DNA of 64,000 bases, from NCBI GenBank assembly GCA_016871755.1, contig VHCJ01000004.1, positions 124,001 to 188,000 of the forward strand. The letters run 5' to 3'. This document shows positions 19,034 to 28,027 of the stretch, piece after piece. Below the pieces are notes generated by a model. The model worked only from the letters and a program-made list of their open reading frames with translations, made no database searches and was not told where the DNA came from. How positions within the stretch are numbered: position 1 is the first letter of the stretch; each line of letters begins with the position of its first letter. The position numbers and the translations under genes were made by a program. This DNA is from Verrucomicrobiota bacterium. GTDB lineage: Bacteria > Verrucomicrobiota > Verrucomicrobiia > Opitutales > Opitutaceae.

Positions 19034-19984
19034 TCACGCGCGAACGATCGTCGGAGTCGCGAGCGGTTTCCGGGCGCAGGGCATGGCGGACGTACCGTAG
19101 AGCAGGTCGACCAGACGTCGGAAGCCGGGAAAGCGAAGGGCCCCACGCAGCAGGCGGCGGCGGCGGTCGCTGCCGGCGCTCTTGAGGATCTTGAAGCGCA
19201 GCACGCCCCGGTAGCGCACGCGCTCCGGGACGAGCCCGGCGTCGGCATACAGGCGATTCAGGGTGGCGGGCGAGAAGAGGCTGACGTGGATCTCGGGCAT
19301 GCAGTAGCTGAAATCCAAGCCCTTCCATCGGGCCATGGGGCTGGCAAGGTTGCCAGTGGTGAGCAGCAGGAACCCCCCGGGTTTGAGGAGGCGGGCCAGG
19401 AGGCGGAGCACGGGGGCGGGGTGAGCGATGTGCTCGAGGACCTCGATGGCCGAAATGAGGTCGAAGGTGCCGTCAGGCAGCGCCGCAAGTTCGCCTGGTG
19501 CGAGAATCTGGAAGCCGTCCTCCCGGCGCAGTCGATCACTGTAGCTGCCTACGTCGCTGCCGACCAGTTCGAGGGGCCGCGGCCCGGTTGCCGAATCGAC
19601 GGTGCGCTGGTCGCGCAGGAACTTCAGGAGCCCCCCGGCACCGCAACCGAAATCGAGCCAGCGGACCGGACCTGTTCCCGGCGGAGCGTCGCTCCGGGAC
19701 AGGTGACACGTGGCGAGGCGGAGCAGGTCGTTGAACTCGTGAATCCGGTCGGTCCGCGCGTAGTGCTCATACTCGGCGCGGTAGTTCACGGTGGGGTCGA
19801 CTCCCCGGCCGTCGTAGTACGCGTCGTCGTAGACCGAGTCGGGCGTGACCGGCTCGACGAAGAGGAAACCGCAAGCCGCGCAGCGGAAATAGTGAAACGG
19901 CTCGGGCGCGGAAGGCCTTCGGCGGGAGCCCTCCAGTCGGGATCGAGGTTGCCCGCAAGCGCGGCAGGCGGGGGTGGCGCTCAC
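19034..19984 (-). CDS. Class I SAM-dependent methyltransferase with N-terminal cysteine cluster
   Basis: A 316-residue protein. Residues 8-38 hold two CxxC pairs (CRACGQ and CAACGF) of a putative zinc ribbon, followed by YDDAYYDGRG. This layout is typical of methyltransferases acting on sugars or on glycan-lipid intermediates. The SAM-binding motif is WLDFGCGAGGLLKFLR near residue 112, with FDLISAIEVLEHIAHP as motif post-II. A basic C-terminal tail (RFKILKSAGSDRRRRLLRGALR) follows. The start at 19984 overlaps the upstream YfhO-like gene by 4 nt. Substrate is unknown; the context of large membrane glycosyltransferase-like proteins suggests glycan or glycolipid modification. Confidence 0.82.
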   Translation of the reverse strand: MSATPACRACGQPRSRLEGSRRRPSAPEPFHYFRCAACGFLFVEPVTPDSVYDDAYYDGRGVDPTVNYRAEYEHYARTDRIHEFNDLLRLATCHLSRSDAPPGTGPVRWLDFGCGAGGLLKFLRDQRTVDSATGPRPLELVGSDVGSYSDRLRREDGFQILAPGELAALPDGTFDLISAIEVLEHIAHPAPVLRLLARLLKPGGFLLLTTGNLASPMARWKGLDFSYCMPEIHVSLFSPATLNRLYADAGLVPERVRYRGVLRFKILKSAGSDRRRRLLRGALRFPGFRRLVDLLYGTSAMPCARKPLATPTIVRA

Positions 19985-22900
19985 GGTGCGGGCGCGGAGT
20001 CGCGCCTCCGCGCGTGGACGACGAAAAGCACGATCAAGGCCACTAAGCCGATCACGCTGCCCGCGAGGGCCCAGCGCAGGCGCGGTGGGTCGTAGCGGAA
20101 CTCGACGCGGTAATCACCGGGCGCCGGGAGCCAGACTCCCTTGAAGGCGTGGTTCACGCGGAGCACTTGGGCAGGCTGTCCGTTGAGCGTGACGCGGAAG
20201 TCGTCGGGCACCCAGGTCTCGTGCAGGGCCACGAGGCCGCGTTGCGGCGCGGCAATGCTGAAGGCCGTTGCGTTCGTGGTCAGGCGGTAATCGCGGGCGG
20301 GGACCGCGGGTTCGCCGGACGGCGGCGGAAAGTCCGGCAAGGCATCCGTGGCGGCGACCGCGGCAAACGGGCGGCCGTCGCCGTGGAGCACGCGCTTCGC
20401 CAGTGCGGCGACCTGATCGTAGCGCTCGACGCCCGAGACCCAGAAGGCGCGGGGCCACACCTCGTTGCTCCGGTAGACATCTAGGTCGGCGAGCGTGACG
20501 ACTTCCAGTTTGCGCTCCCAGGGTCCGGGACTCCCGTGGTGGTTGAAGTAGTACTTCAGTCCGAGGAAGTCGTAGGCCGGCTTCTGCTCCAGGAAGGTTT
20601 CGGAACGAACCATCAGGCGCCAATCATTGATGCGGTCGATGCCAAGGGCGGTGGTGAGTTCCCGGTACCAAGGATTGACGAGTGCGTCGGGGCCGCTGAT
20701 GCCCTCGAGCCCGTAGGTGGCGCTCCAGCCGGCGACGAAGTTGCCGTCGGTCCCGGCGACCCGGAAAGGGGCCTTCCGGTCCTCGCGCACCGCCTCGATG
20801 GCGGCGGAGCGGCCGAAGAAGGACGCACGCTCGGTGGGGTTGAAAACGTACGCGTCGAAAGCGGTGGGAACGTGCTGTCCGTGACGCCAGAGCAGGATCA
20901 CCGCGACGAGCGCCAGCGCGCTGCCGGTCAGCACGGTGAGCCGTCCTGCGGTGAGGGCACGCCGGAGGACAATCGCTCCGACCAGCAGGGCGCCGGGCAG
21001 CAGTACGGCGCTTGCCCAGACGAAGCGGCTCACCGGCAGGTGCTGATCCCACTTGAGCGGCGAGAAGACGGCGTCCCACCCGAGGAGTGGCTTGTGGACG
21101 GTCTGCGTCATCGCGAGCCAGAGGGCGAGGAGCAGTCCGAGACCGAGGGCGAATGCCTGGAGATCTCCCCGGCCGTGGGGGCCGCGCAGCGCGCGGCTGG
21201 CGGCTGCCCACCCGGCGGCGGCCAGCGGAGCGGCGAGAATGATGGCGATGAGCGAGAAGCAGTTGTCGATGTGCGCGACGTTGCCGAGGAATGGGACGCG
21301 CATGATGAGGGCGGGTGGGACCACTCCGAACGCAGTGGCCAAGGCGATGGCGAACGCCACGACCAGCACGATCAGGGTGCGGCTCTGCGCCTCGCGTCGC
21401 CACGTGACGCCGAGGAAAAGCAGACCTCCGAGGAAGACAAAATTGGCTGACGGATTGGATACGCCCTCCCCGGATTGGATCGGCCGATAGAAGATTTCGT
21501 CGAGGAGACCGATGAGGAAGCTGGGATGAATCTGGTAGGCGCTGGGCTGGTTGTAGCCGCTGTAGGAGAAGCGCAAGGCGTGCAGCAGGCTGGTCCAGAG
21601 CGGAGCCGTGAGACAGACGAACGCCACCCCGGCAAGGACCGTCCAGCCAGTCGACACCCACCGTGTCCGCCACGACGCGCGCGGGGAACTGAGCAGCGCA
21701 GCGAGGCCGGTGGCGTTCAGGGCGAGCAGCAGCATGTACGCCTCCTTTACGGTGCCGCTGGTCAGGAGCAGGAAGTTGGCGCCGACGAGCATCGCGAGCC
21801 CGCGGGCTTGATTGGAGCGCCCGAGATCCGCCTCCAGTGTCAGCCACGCGACAAGCACCCAAGGCGCGTAGCCGAACGAGAAGAACGCCGGATGGTTGAT
21901 GCGGCAGATGAAGAAACCGATGAACGCGCCCGAGAACGCCACGGCAGCCGCGGCCGGCCACGACCGGAGCGGCAGCCACGCAATCAAGCCGAGGCCGAAG
22001 CAGAGGAGGAACTTCACCCCCAGGAACTTCAGGTCCCAGGCCCATGCATCCGCACCCGCCAGCACGACCAGAAACTGCAGGGGATCTCCGACCATCGACT
22101 GGCCCTGCCCGACCAGAAGCGTGCCGCCGGAGTTCGTTCGGTTCCACAGGGGCAGCTCACCCTCCGCCCACGCCCGGGCTTGGACGAATGACATGGGCAG
22201 GTGCTGGAACATCATTGCCCCGACGTCGGCCTGCCGGGCGTCCTCCAGGCGGGCGTCGGTCTGGCCTGGCAGGGTCGGAATCGCGTCGTACAGCAGCCGC
22301 GCGCCATAGTTGGGAGAGACGATGCTCTGGCCAAGAAAGACGACGGGGTAGCTGCTGAGCACGGTGGCCAGCGCAGCGACGGCCGCGAGGCTCCGCACCG
22401 GGTGCAGTCGGCAGGCGCGCGCAAGGGAGGGGGCGACCCGGGGCCACGCGAGGGTCGCCGTCAGGATCGCCACCGCACATCCGAGCACGGTCCAGACCAT
22501 GGGGATCAATCCACCCCGCCAGGACGAGAGGTGGACCTCCGGGAGCACGAGTGGGCTGGGGAAGGCGAGCCAGACGCTCGGGTCAGCTGCGGCCGGCACC
22601 GTTGTGAAGGTCACTCCCGCCGGGGAGTGTTCGGTGCTGGCAATCTCGTTCGCCGGTTCCCAGGCCGCCAGCGGTGGCAGGGGGATCTCGCGCTTCCGCT
22701 GATCCAGCAAACGTACCCGCTCAAGGGTGAAGCGGAGGGCCACGGACGCGGGATCAAAGCGGACTCCGCGGTACGATCCAGGTGGCAGCGCAAAGCGGAG
22801 AACTTCCGCATTTCCCGACCCCACCAGCAGGGCCGATGCCCGATGCTCTTCGTTCAGGCCCAGCCCGAGATCATAGTAGAGCTGACTCGTCCCTTGAGCC

Positions 22901-23034
22901 GAAGCCCGGGCGGTGATTTCCAGGGTGTAGGCCGTGACATCCGGGCCGGTCCGGGCAAGCCAGGGTACGCTGAAGACGGCACCGAGCACGAGTGCCGCCA
23001 GCCACATCCGAGGATCGATCAGACGACGAAGCAT
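19981..23034 (-). CDS. Large polytopic membrane protein, YfhO-like
   Basis: A 1017-residue inner-membrane protein with roughly 12-14 hydrophobic helices and a large C-terminal extracytoplasmic domain. After TM1, residues 30-170 form a beta-rich periplasmic domain. Later segments such as FQHLPMSFVQARAWAEGELPLWN, the run of helices around 340-680 and the C-terminal YDFLGLKYYFNHH, ARDYRLTTNATAFSIAAP and DDFRVTLNGQPAQVLRVNHAFKGVWLPAG-like region match the YfhO family, whose members in Gram-positives add sugars to lipoteichoic acid. It therefore probably uses a polyprenyl-phosphate sugar donor in the GT-C manner, which is inference. It starts 3 bp after the upstream gene's stop and overlaps the next by 4 nt. 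Confidence 0.78.
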   Translation of the reverse strand: MLRRLIDPRMWLAALVLGAVFSVPWLARTGPDVTAYTLEITARASAQGTSQLYYDLGLGLNEEHRASALLVGSGNAEVLRFALPPGSYRGVRFDPASVALRFTLERVRLLDQRKREIPLPPLAAWEPANEIASTEHSPAGVTFTTVPAAADPSVWLAFPSPLVLPEVHLSSWRGGLIPMVWTVLGCAVAILTATLAWPRVAPSLARACRLHPVRSLAAVAALATVLSSYPVVFLGQSIVSPNYGARLLYDAIPTLPGQTDARLEDARQADVGAMMFQHLPMSFVQARAWAEGELPLWNRTNSGGTLLVGQGQSMVGDPLQFLVVLAGADAWAWDLKFLGVKFLLCFGLGLIAWLPLRSWPAAAAVAFSGAFIGFFICRINHPAFFSFGYAPWVLVAWLTLEADLGRSNQARGLAMLVGANFLLLTSGTVKEAYMLLLALNATGLAALLSSPRASWRTRWVSTGWTVLAGVAFVCLTAPLWTSLLHALRFSYSGYNQPSAYQIHPSFLIGLLDEIFYRPIQSGEGVSNPSANFVFLGGLLFLGVTWRREAQSRTLIVLVVAFAIALATAFGVVPPALIMRVPFLGNVAHIDNCFSLIAIILAAPLAAAGWAAASRALRGPHGRGDLQAFALGLGLLLALWLAMTQTVHKPLLGWDAVFSPLKWDQHLPVSRFVWASAVLLPGALLVGAIVLRRALTAGRLTVLTGSALALVAVILLWRHGQHVPTAFDAYVFNPTERASFFGRSAAIEAVREDRKAPFRVAGTDGNFVAGWSATYGLEGISGPDALVNPWYRELTTALGIDRINDWRLMVRSETFLEQKPAYDFLGLKYYFNHHGSPGPWERKLEVVTLADLDVYRSNEVWPRAFWVSGVERYDQVAALAKRVLHGDGRPFAAVAATDALPDFPPPSGEPAVPARDYRLTTNATAFSIAAPQRGLVALHETWVPDDFRVTLNGQPAQVLRVNHAFKGVWLPAPGDYRVEFRYDPPRLRWALAGSVIGLVALIVLFVVHARRRDSAPAP

Positions 23035-23037
23035 CGC

Positions 23038-24954
23038 TCAGGTGTGGCTGACTTTTTCCAGCGAGGCAATGGGCCGGATCGCCCACGGGAGCAACGCGAG
23101 GAACAGGAAACCGGACACCCATGTGAGCAGGGGTGCATGGGCCGCGAGGCGCCAGACCCAGTACGAACCCGTCGCCATCGGTACCGGGGCGCTGAAGGCG
23201 ATCCAGCCGACGGGATCGTGATCAGAGGCGACCACCCGGAAGGGCTCATTCGGGGTGGCGACGTAGGCCGCGCGCCAACGGTCGCCGGGGACCTTCGTCG
23301 GCCGGATGCTGGCGAGGTGGCGGGATCGGTCGGCCGACCACAGGTCGAGCGCGACCTTCCGGCCCGGCGAGTCGCCGGCCATCTCGAACTTCAGGTGGCC
23401 CAGTCCAGATGGGGTGATCGGCTCGCTGGTCCATTCCCGCATCGGGTCGTCGGGTCCTGAAGCCGTGTACGAGCCCCAGATCGGGGCGAAGACCAAACCT
23501 GGAGTTGCGGGCGATGCTCCGGCAGCAGAAAAACCGTGCGACTCCGCTGGAGTGAGGGGGAGGAACCGCCGCACACTGACGGGCAGGAGGTCGGTCAGTT
23601 CGCGATGACTCATGCGTGACTCGAGCACGTCGGCGCTGGGATAGGGGATGTAGGGCTCCTGCAGCCACTGACGGTCACCCGTGCCCAGGTAGAGCCGGGT
23701 GTTGCGCGTGGCGGCCTCGAACCATGCGCCGACGGCGGGGAGGTCGCCGGTGATGACCCGGCGGGCGTGGATCGTGAGACCCGCGCCCACGCCGACGAGC
23801 CAGACGACGAGAACGACGGGAAGGAGAAGTCGGATGGCGAGGCGACGGTCCGGAGCCGGGACACGCGGGGAAACGACCAGCAGGAGAATCGCGAGGTTCA
23901 CGAGCAACCCGAAGGTATGGGTGTCGAAGTACCGCGACGCCGGCCACGCGCCGCCCGCCCCGCGGGCGTACGCGGCGGCGAGGAATTGGAGCACGACCCA
24001 GCCGCCCGCGGCGGCGAGGACCACCGCGCGGCGATCCGCGAAGGCAGGCGAACGCGCGAACGCGAGATTGCAGCAGAGCCACAGCCACGGCGCGTACGTG
24101 AGGAGCGCGAACGGCGCCCAGAACGTGACCGGCCACTGCAGCGCCCGCCACAGCGAAAGCGCGAAGTCATGGACCGACTGCGCCCGCAGCGCGTCATGGC
24201 CGGCAAAGTGGACATTGAGGAGAACACCGCCGATCACAGTGGCGATGCCGGCCAGGAGGGTCGGCCAGTTCTCCCGGACCGCGCTTCGGAGCGGTCGATT
24301 GAAGGCGAGCACGGCGACGAGTGTGACGGCGGCCGCGGCGGGGCCGGAGGCCATGCTGAAGAGTGCCAGCGCAAGGCAGGAGATCCCGAGGATCCAGCCC
24401 GGTGAACCAGCGGCGCAGCGCAAGGTCCGGTCCATCCCGACCAAGGACAGGCCGAGGAGGAAGTACTGCTGCGAGTGGAATCCCCCCAGAGTATTCTGCC
24501 ACGCGTGGGGCGGGGCGAACGTCGCCACCAACGCGGCCACCCAGAGCAGGCGCGACCAGCGGCTGGAGAGCATGGGTTGAAGCCAGGCCCAGAGTCCGAC
24601 GGCGATCAGGCTGTGCAGGACGCCGTTGAAGAGCATCTGCATGCGGGCATCCCACTGACCGTTGAGCCCGACCAGCAGGAGCGCCCAGAGCTTGGTCAGC
24701 GCGATCCGGTGTTCATTATGCGGGGTGAACAGGTCGGCGAACGTGAGGCTGCCCTGTTGCCACGGGAGCAGGAGGTGCAGGCCCTCCGCGTCCCACTGAT
24801 CCCAGTTCGGCAGGTCGGTCGCGAACCGCTCCGAGACCCAGAGCTTGATGCTGACAAGAAAGACGAACAGCAGGCCGAAGGCGAGGCGACGTAGCCAGCG
24901 GCCAGCGCCGTCCGGCGCGGCAGCGACGGCGGGAGACGAGGCATCAGCGCGCAT
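23038..24954 (-). CDS. Polytopic membrane protein, candidate GT-C glycosyltransferase
   Basis: A 638-residue membrane protein with about 10 predicted helices. A short cytoplasmic N terminus is followed by TM1 and an acidic first periplasmic loop (NWDQWDAEGLHLL) and FTPHNEHRIALTKL; acid residues in this position are the catalytic hallmark of GT-C enzymes, and this pair recurs in uncharacterised bacterial members. Helices end near residue 400, then a beta-rich domain of about 190 residues precedes a last TM. The specific sugar is unknown. ATG 24954 overlaps the upstream methyltransferase by 11 bp; ATG 24969 is an alternative. Confidence 0.6.
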   Translation of the reverse strand: MRADASSPAVAAAPDGAGRWLRRLAFGLLFVFLVSIKLWVSERFATDLPNWDQWDAEGLHLLLPWQQGSLTFADLFTPHNEHRIALTKLWALLLVGLNGQWDARMQMLFNGVLHSLIAVGLWAWLQPMLSSRWSRLLWVAALVATFAPPHAWQNTLGGFHSQQYFLLGLSLVGMDRTLRCAAGSPGWILGISCLALALFSMASGPAAAAVTLVAVLAFNRPLRSAVRENWPTLLAGIATVIGGVLLNVHFAGHDALRAQSVHDFALSLWRALQWPVTFWAPFALLTYAPWLWLCCNLAFARSPAFADRRAVVLAAAGGWVVLQFLAAAYARGAGGAWPASRYFDTHTFGLLVNLAILLLVVSPRVPAPDRRLAIRLLLPVVLVVWLVGVGAGLTIHARRVITGDLPAVGAWFEAATRNTRLYLGTGDRQWLQEPYIPYPSADVLESRMSHRELTDLLPVSVRRFLPLTPAESHGFSAAGASPATPGLVFAPIWGSYTASGPDDPMREWTSEPITPSGLGHLKFEMAGDSPGRKVALDLWSADRSRHLASIRPTKVPGDRWRAAYVATPNEPFRVVASDHDPVGWIAFSAPVPMATGSYWVWRLAAHAPLLTWVSGFLFLALLPWAIRPIASLEKVSHT

Positions 24955-25930
24955 GGCGGGCGACGGCATACAGGTGGTAATGGAGGGGCGTGCCCTCCGC
25001 GGTGCGCAGCGGGTGCTCCGAGTAGACCCCGACCTCAACTTCCCGATAGTGGTCCTGCAGCAGGGCGCCGAGGCTGGCGCGCGTGAAGAAGTTGCAGTGG
25101 TCCGCCTCCAACATGTGCCATGGCACCACGCGGTGCGCGCTCAGGTAGGCCAGCAACTCGGCGTTGGGCACCGAGATCATGAGGGCCTGCGGGGCCACCC
25201 GGGCGGCGTCTTGGACGAAGGCTCCGGGCTCGCGCACATGCTCAAGGACCTCGATGGCCATCGCGGCGTCGAAGGCGGCGTCCGGGAACGGCAGGCGCGC
25301 GCCGTCGATCTGGGTGTGCGGCAATCCGGCGGCGGCCAGGGCCGCGCAATCCCCCGCCTTCATCTCGGCGCCATGCCAGTCGAATCCCCGGGACCGCAGT
25401 TGGCCCCCGTACCACCCCAGACCGCAGCCGATGTCCACGATCCGTCGCGGCGGAGGCCCGAGATGCCGCACGAGCAACTCGAGCATCTCCGGACTTCCCG
25501 TGGGATGCGACGGCCCGGACGTGTAGACGTGCTCGCGGTGGTTGATGGGCGGAAAGTCGTGGCGAAGAAGGACGCCGAACGGACCCTTGCGGTGGTCCGT
25601 GGCGATCAGGCGGATTGGTCGCTCAAGCTGAGCCGCGACGTCGGTGCCCTGCCGGATGCGGACGGTGAGGGTGGCCTCGGTTCCGAAGGGTCCGACCGAG
25701 GAGTGTCCGAGCAGGGAGAATCCGGACCGGGCGTCCTCCGGCCAGCCGCAGGCAAGGTTAACATCCGGGCGAACGAAGCGCAGCCCCGTCGCGCCGACGG
25801 GGTGCCCGTCGAGAAAGACCTCGACCCGCTGCTCCGGGCCGGCCGGGGCGGGATCGGCCCAGCCCTCCACCTGCAGGCAGAGCGGATCGCAGATCGCGCC
25901 GGCGGCGGGTTGATCGACGAAGAGGAGCAT
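24944..25930 (-). CDS. SAM-dependent methyltransferase with N-terminal beta-sandwich domain
   Basis: A 328-residue cytoplasmic protein. Residues 1-110 are a beta-rich module (LCLQVEGWADP, RVEVFLDGHPVGATG, ATLTVRIRQGTD) that resembles immunoglobulin-like domains fused to polysaccharide enzymes. Residues 145-320 are a class I methyltransferase with motif I RIVDIGCGLGWYGGQL, acidic EMKAGD, and FDAAMAIEVLEHVREPGAFVQ. A mobile NFFTRASLGALLQ follows. It opens the methyltransferase-membrane-YfhO-methyltransferase run and starts 94 bp after the MacB-like permease. The acceptor is unknown. Confidence 0.78.
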   Translation of the reverse strand: MLLFVDQPAAGAICDPLCLQVEGWADPAPAGPEQRVEVFLDGHPVGATGLRFVRPDVNLACGWPEDARSGFSLLGHSSVGPFGTEATLTVRIRQGTDVAAQLERPIRLIATDHRKGPFGVLLRHDFPPINHREHVYTSGPSHPTGSPEMLELLVRHLGPPPRRIVDIGCGLGWYGGQLRSRGFDWHGAEMKAGDCAALAAAGLPHTQIDGARLPFPDAAFDAAMAIEVLEHVREPGAFVQDAARVAPQALMISVPNAELLAYLSAHRVVPWHMLEADHCNFFTRASLGALLQDHYREVEVGVYSEHPLRTAEGTPLHYHLYAVARHAR

Positions 25931-26024
25931 GCGATGTTCTCGCGCAATCCCGAGGGGTCGCCCAGACGAAAATGACGCGGGCGGGTACGGTCGGGGTCGG
26001 GCCTGGCCGGGGCGGGGCGGGGCT

Positions 26025-27233
26025 CTACTCGAAACGCAGGGCGTCGATGGGATCGAGGAGCGATGCTTTGTGGGCCGGATAGAACCCGAAGACGATGCCG
26101 ATCACGGCGGAGACAACCACCGCCACGACCACGGCGGTGGTCGAAACGAGCACGGGCCAGCCGAGCTGGCTGGAGACAATCTCGGATGAACCGATGCCGA
26201 GGGCGACGCCAAGAACGCCGCCGAGGATGCTCAGGACCATCGCTTCGATAAGAAACTGCATGCGCACGTCGCGGTCGTGCGCTCCGATGGCGAGGCGGAT
26301 GCCGATCTCGCGCGTGCGCTCGGTGACGCTGACCAGCATAATGTTCATGATGCCGATGCCGCCCACGATGAGGGAAATTCCGGCAATCGCGCCCAGCAGG
26401 GCGGTCATGGTGCGGGACGTCGCGGTCGCCGCATCCGCGAGTTCCATCTGGTTGCGGACGGTGAAGTCGGGTTCGCCTCCGCCGCGCCGTTGCTGGAGCA
26501 GGTCGGTGATGTCCTGCTGGATGCGGGAGATCGACTCGGGGGTCTGCGCCTGGATCAGGATGCCGCTGAGGTTCTGGCGCCGGGAGACGCGACGCATGGC
26601 GCTCGTCAGCGGCACGATGACCACGTCATCCTGGTCGGAGCCGAAGAAATTGAAGCCCTTGGGCTTGAGGACGCCGACCACCTTGAAGGGCAGGTTGCGG
26701 ATGCGGATGGTCTGCCCGATCGGATCGACATCCGGGAAGAGGTTGCTGACCACGGTTTGACCGATGACGGCGACCTTGGCCGTGCTCCGCTCGTCGGCGA
26801 GGGTGAACATGGCGCCGGCGGCGAGTTCCCAGTCGCGGATGCCGAGGTAGCCGGGCGATTCGCCGAGCACGGAGGTGTTCCAGTTCAGCCCGTTGGCGAG
26901 GACCTGCTGACGGTCGCGGACTTCACCGCTGACCGCGACCGCGCCGACGACCTCGCGCTCGATGGCTTGGGCGTCCTCCAGCGTGAGCGTGCTGCTTGAT
27001 CCCCAGCCCCCGCGCATGCCCCCGGTGGTGGCACTGCCGGGAAAGACGGAGATCACGTTGCGCCCGAGGCTGGCGATTTGTCCCTCGACGAGGGATTTCG
27101 CGCCGTTGCCGATGCTCACCATCGCGATGACGGCGGCGACGCCAATGATGATGCCGAGGGCGGTGAGCACCGAACGGAGCTTGTTGCGGCGCAGGGCGCG
27201 AAGCGCGATGACAGTGGTGGCGGTGAGGCGCAT
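26025..27233 (-). CDS. MacB-type ABC transporter permease
   Basis: A 402-residue permease of the MacB/LolE superfamily. Its topology is one TM (SVLTALGIIIGVAAVIAMVSIGNGA), a periplasmic MacB-like domain of about 220 residues, then three TMs near the C terminus (GISLIVGGIGIMNIMLVSVTERT and IRLAIGA are signatures). Such proteins use mechanotransmission to expel peptides, macrolides or lipoproteins with an adaptor and outer-membrane channel. ATG 27233 begins MRLTATTVIALRALRRNK, the normal cytoplasmic start. The ATPase gene ends 7 bp upstream. Confidence 0.92.
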   Translation of the reverse strand: MRLTATTVIALRALRRNKLRSVLTALGIIIGVAAVIAMVSIGNGAKSLVEGQIASLGRNVISVFPGSATTGGMRGGWGSSSTLTLEDAQAIEREVVGAVAVSGEVRDRQQVLANGLNWNTSVLGESPGYLGIRDWELAAGAMFTLADERSTAKVAVIGQTVVSNLFPDVDPIGQTIRIRNLPFKVVGVLKPKGFNFFGSDQDDVVIVPLTSAMRRVSRRQNLSGILIQAQTPESISRIQQDITDLLQQRRGGGEPDFTVRNQMELADAATATSRTMTALLGAIAGISLIVGGIGIMNIMLVSVTERTREIGIRLAIGAHDRDVRMQFLIEAMVLSILGGVLGVALGIGSSEIVSSQLGWPVLVSTTAVVVAVVVSAVIGIVFGFYPAHKASLLDPIDALRFE

Positions 27234-27240
27234 GGCGGGA

Positions 27241-28008
27241 TCAGGCGGAGGCGATGAGCTTGGCGGCGGCTTCGGCTTCGCGCAGGCGCTGCATCTCCAC
27301 CTCGGCAACGAGGCGGTCCGGCACCGCCTCGTCGCGGGCGATCCGCCCGTCGCGGACGATCAGGTTGCGCCGGCAGAAGCGGGCGATGTCGAGTTCGTGG
27401 GTGACCATCATGATCGTGATCCCCTCGTTATTGAGGCGCTGGAACACGCCCATCACCTCCACGGAAGTCCGGCTGTCGAGATTCCCAGTCGGCTCGTCCG
27501 CCAGGAGCACCTGTGGTTGGTTGACGAGGGCGCGCGCGATGGCGACGCGTTGCTGCTGCCCGCCCGAAAGCTGGTTCGGCAGGTGCTCGGCCCGATCCGA
27601 GAGCCCGACGATCTCAAGGGCGCGCAGGGCGCGACGACGGCGTTCGGCGGAGGAGAGACGCTCCACGCTGTAGAGCATCGGCAACTCGACGTTCTCGAGC
27701 GCGGTCGTCCGCGACAGCAGGTTGAACCCTTGGAAGACAAAGCCGAGCTTGCGGTTGCGGAGGTCGGCCCGCTCGTTGCGGTCGAGGCCCGACGTGTCCA
27801 CCCCGTCGAGCAGGTAGCGTCCGCTCGTCGGGCGATCCAAGCAGCCGAGGACGTTCATCAGCGTCGACTTGCCCGAGCCCGACGATCCCATGATCGCGAC
27901 GAATTCCCCGTGCTGCACCGTGAGGCTGATGCCGCGGACGGCGTGGACCTCCACCTCCCCGTTCGAGTAGGTCTTGGTGACGTTTTCCAGTTGGACGACC
28001 GGCGTCAT
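27241..28008 (-). CDS. MacB-type ABC transporter ATP-binding protein
   Basis: A 255-residue ATPase of the LolD/MacB type that drives the adjacent permease. Walker A GSSGSGKST, Q-loop GFVFQGFNLL, signature LSGGQQQR, Walker B VLLADEPTGNLDS and H-loop MMVTHE are intact. In E. coli MacB the ATPase and permease are fused; here they are separate genes 7 bp apart. ATG 28008 starts MTPVVQLENVTKTYSNG; it lies 19 bp after the adaptor stop. The last 25 residues are an amphipathic extension. Confidence 0.93.
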   Translation of the reverse strand: MTPVVQLENVTKTYSNGEVEVHAVRGISLTVQHGEFVAIMGSSGSGKSTLMNVLGCLDRPTSGRYLLDGVDTSGLDRNERADLRNRKLGFVFQGFNLLSRTTALENVELPMLYSVERLSSAERRRRALRALEIVGLSDRAEHLPNQLSGGQQQRVAIARALVNQPQVLLADEPTGNLDSRTSVEVMGVFQRLNNEGITIMMVTHELDIARFCRRNLIVRDGRIARDEAVPDRLVAEVEMQRLREAEAAAKLIASA

Positions 28009-28027
28009 GGCGGCGGAGGCTGGCGGC

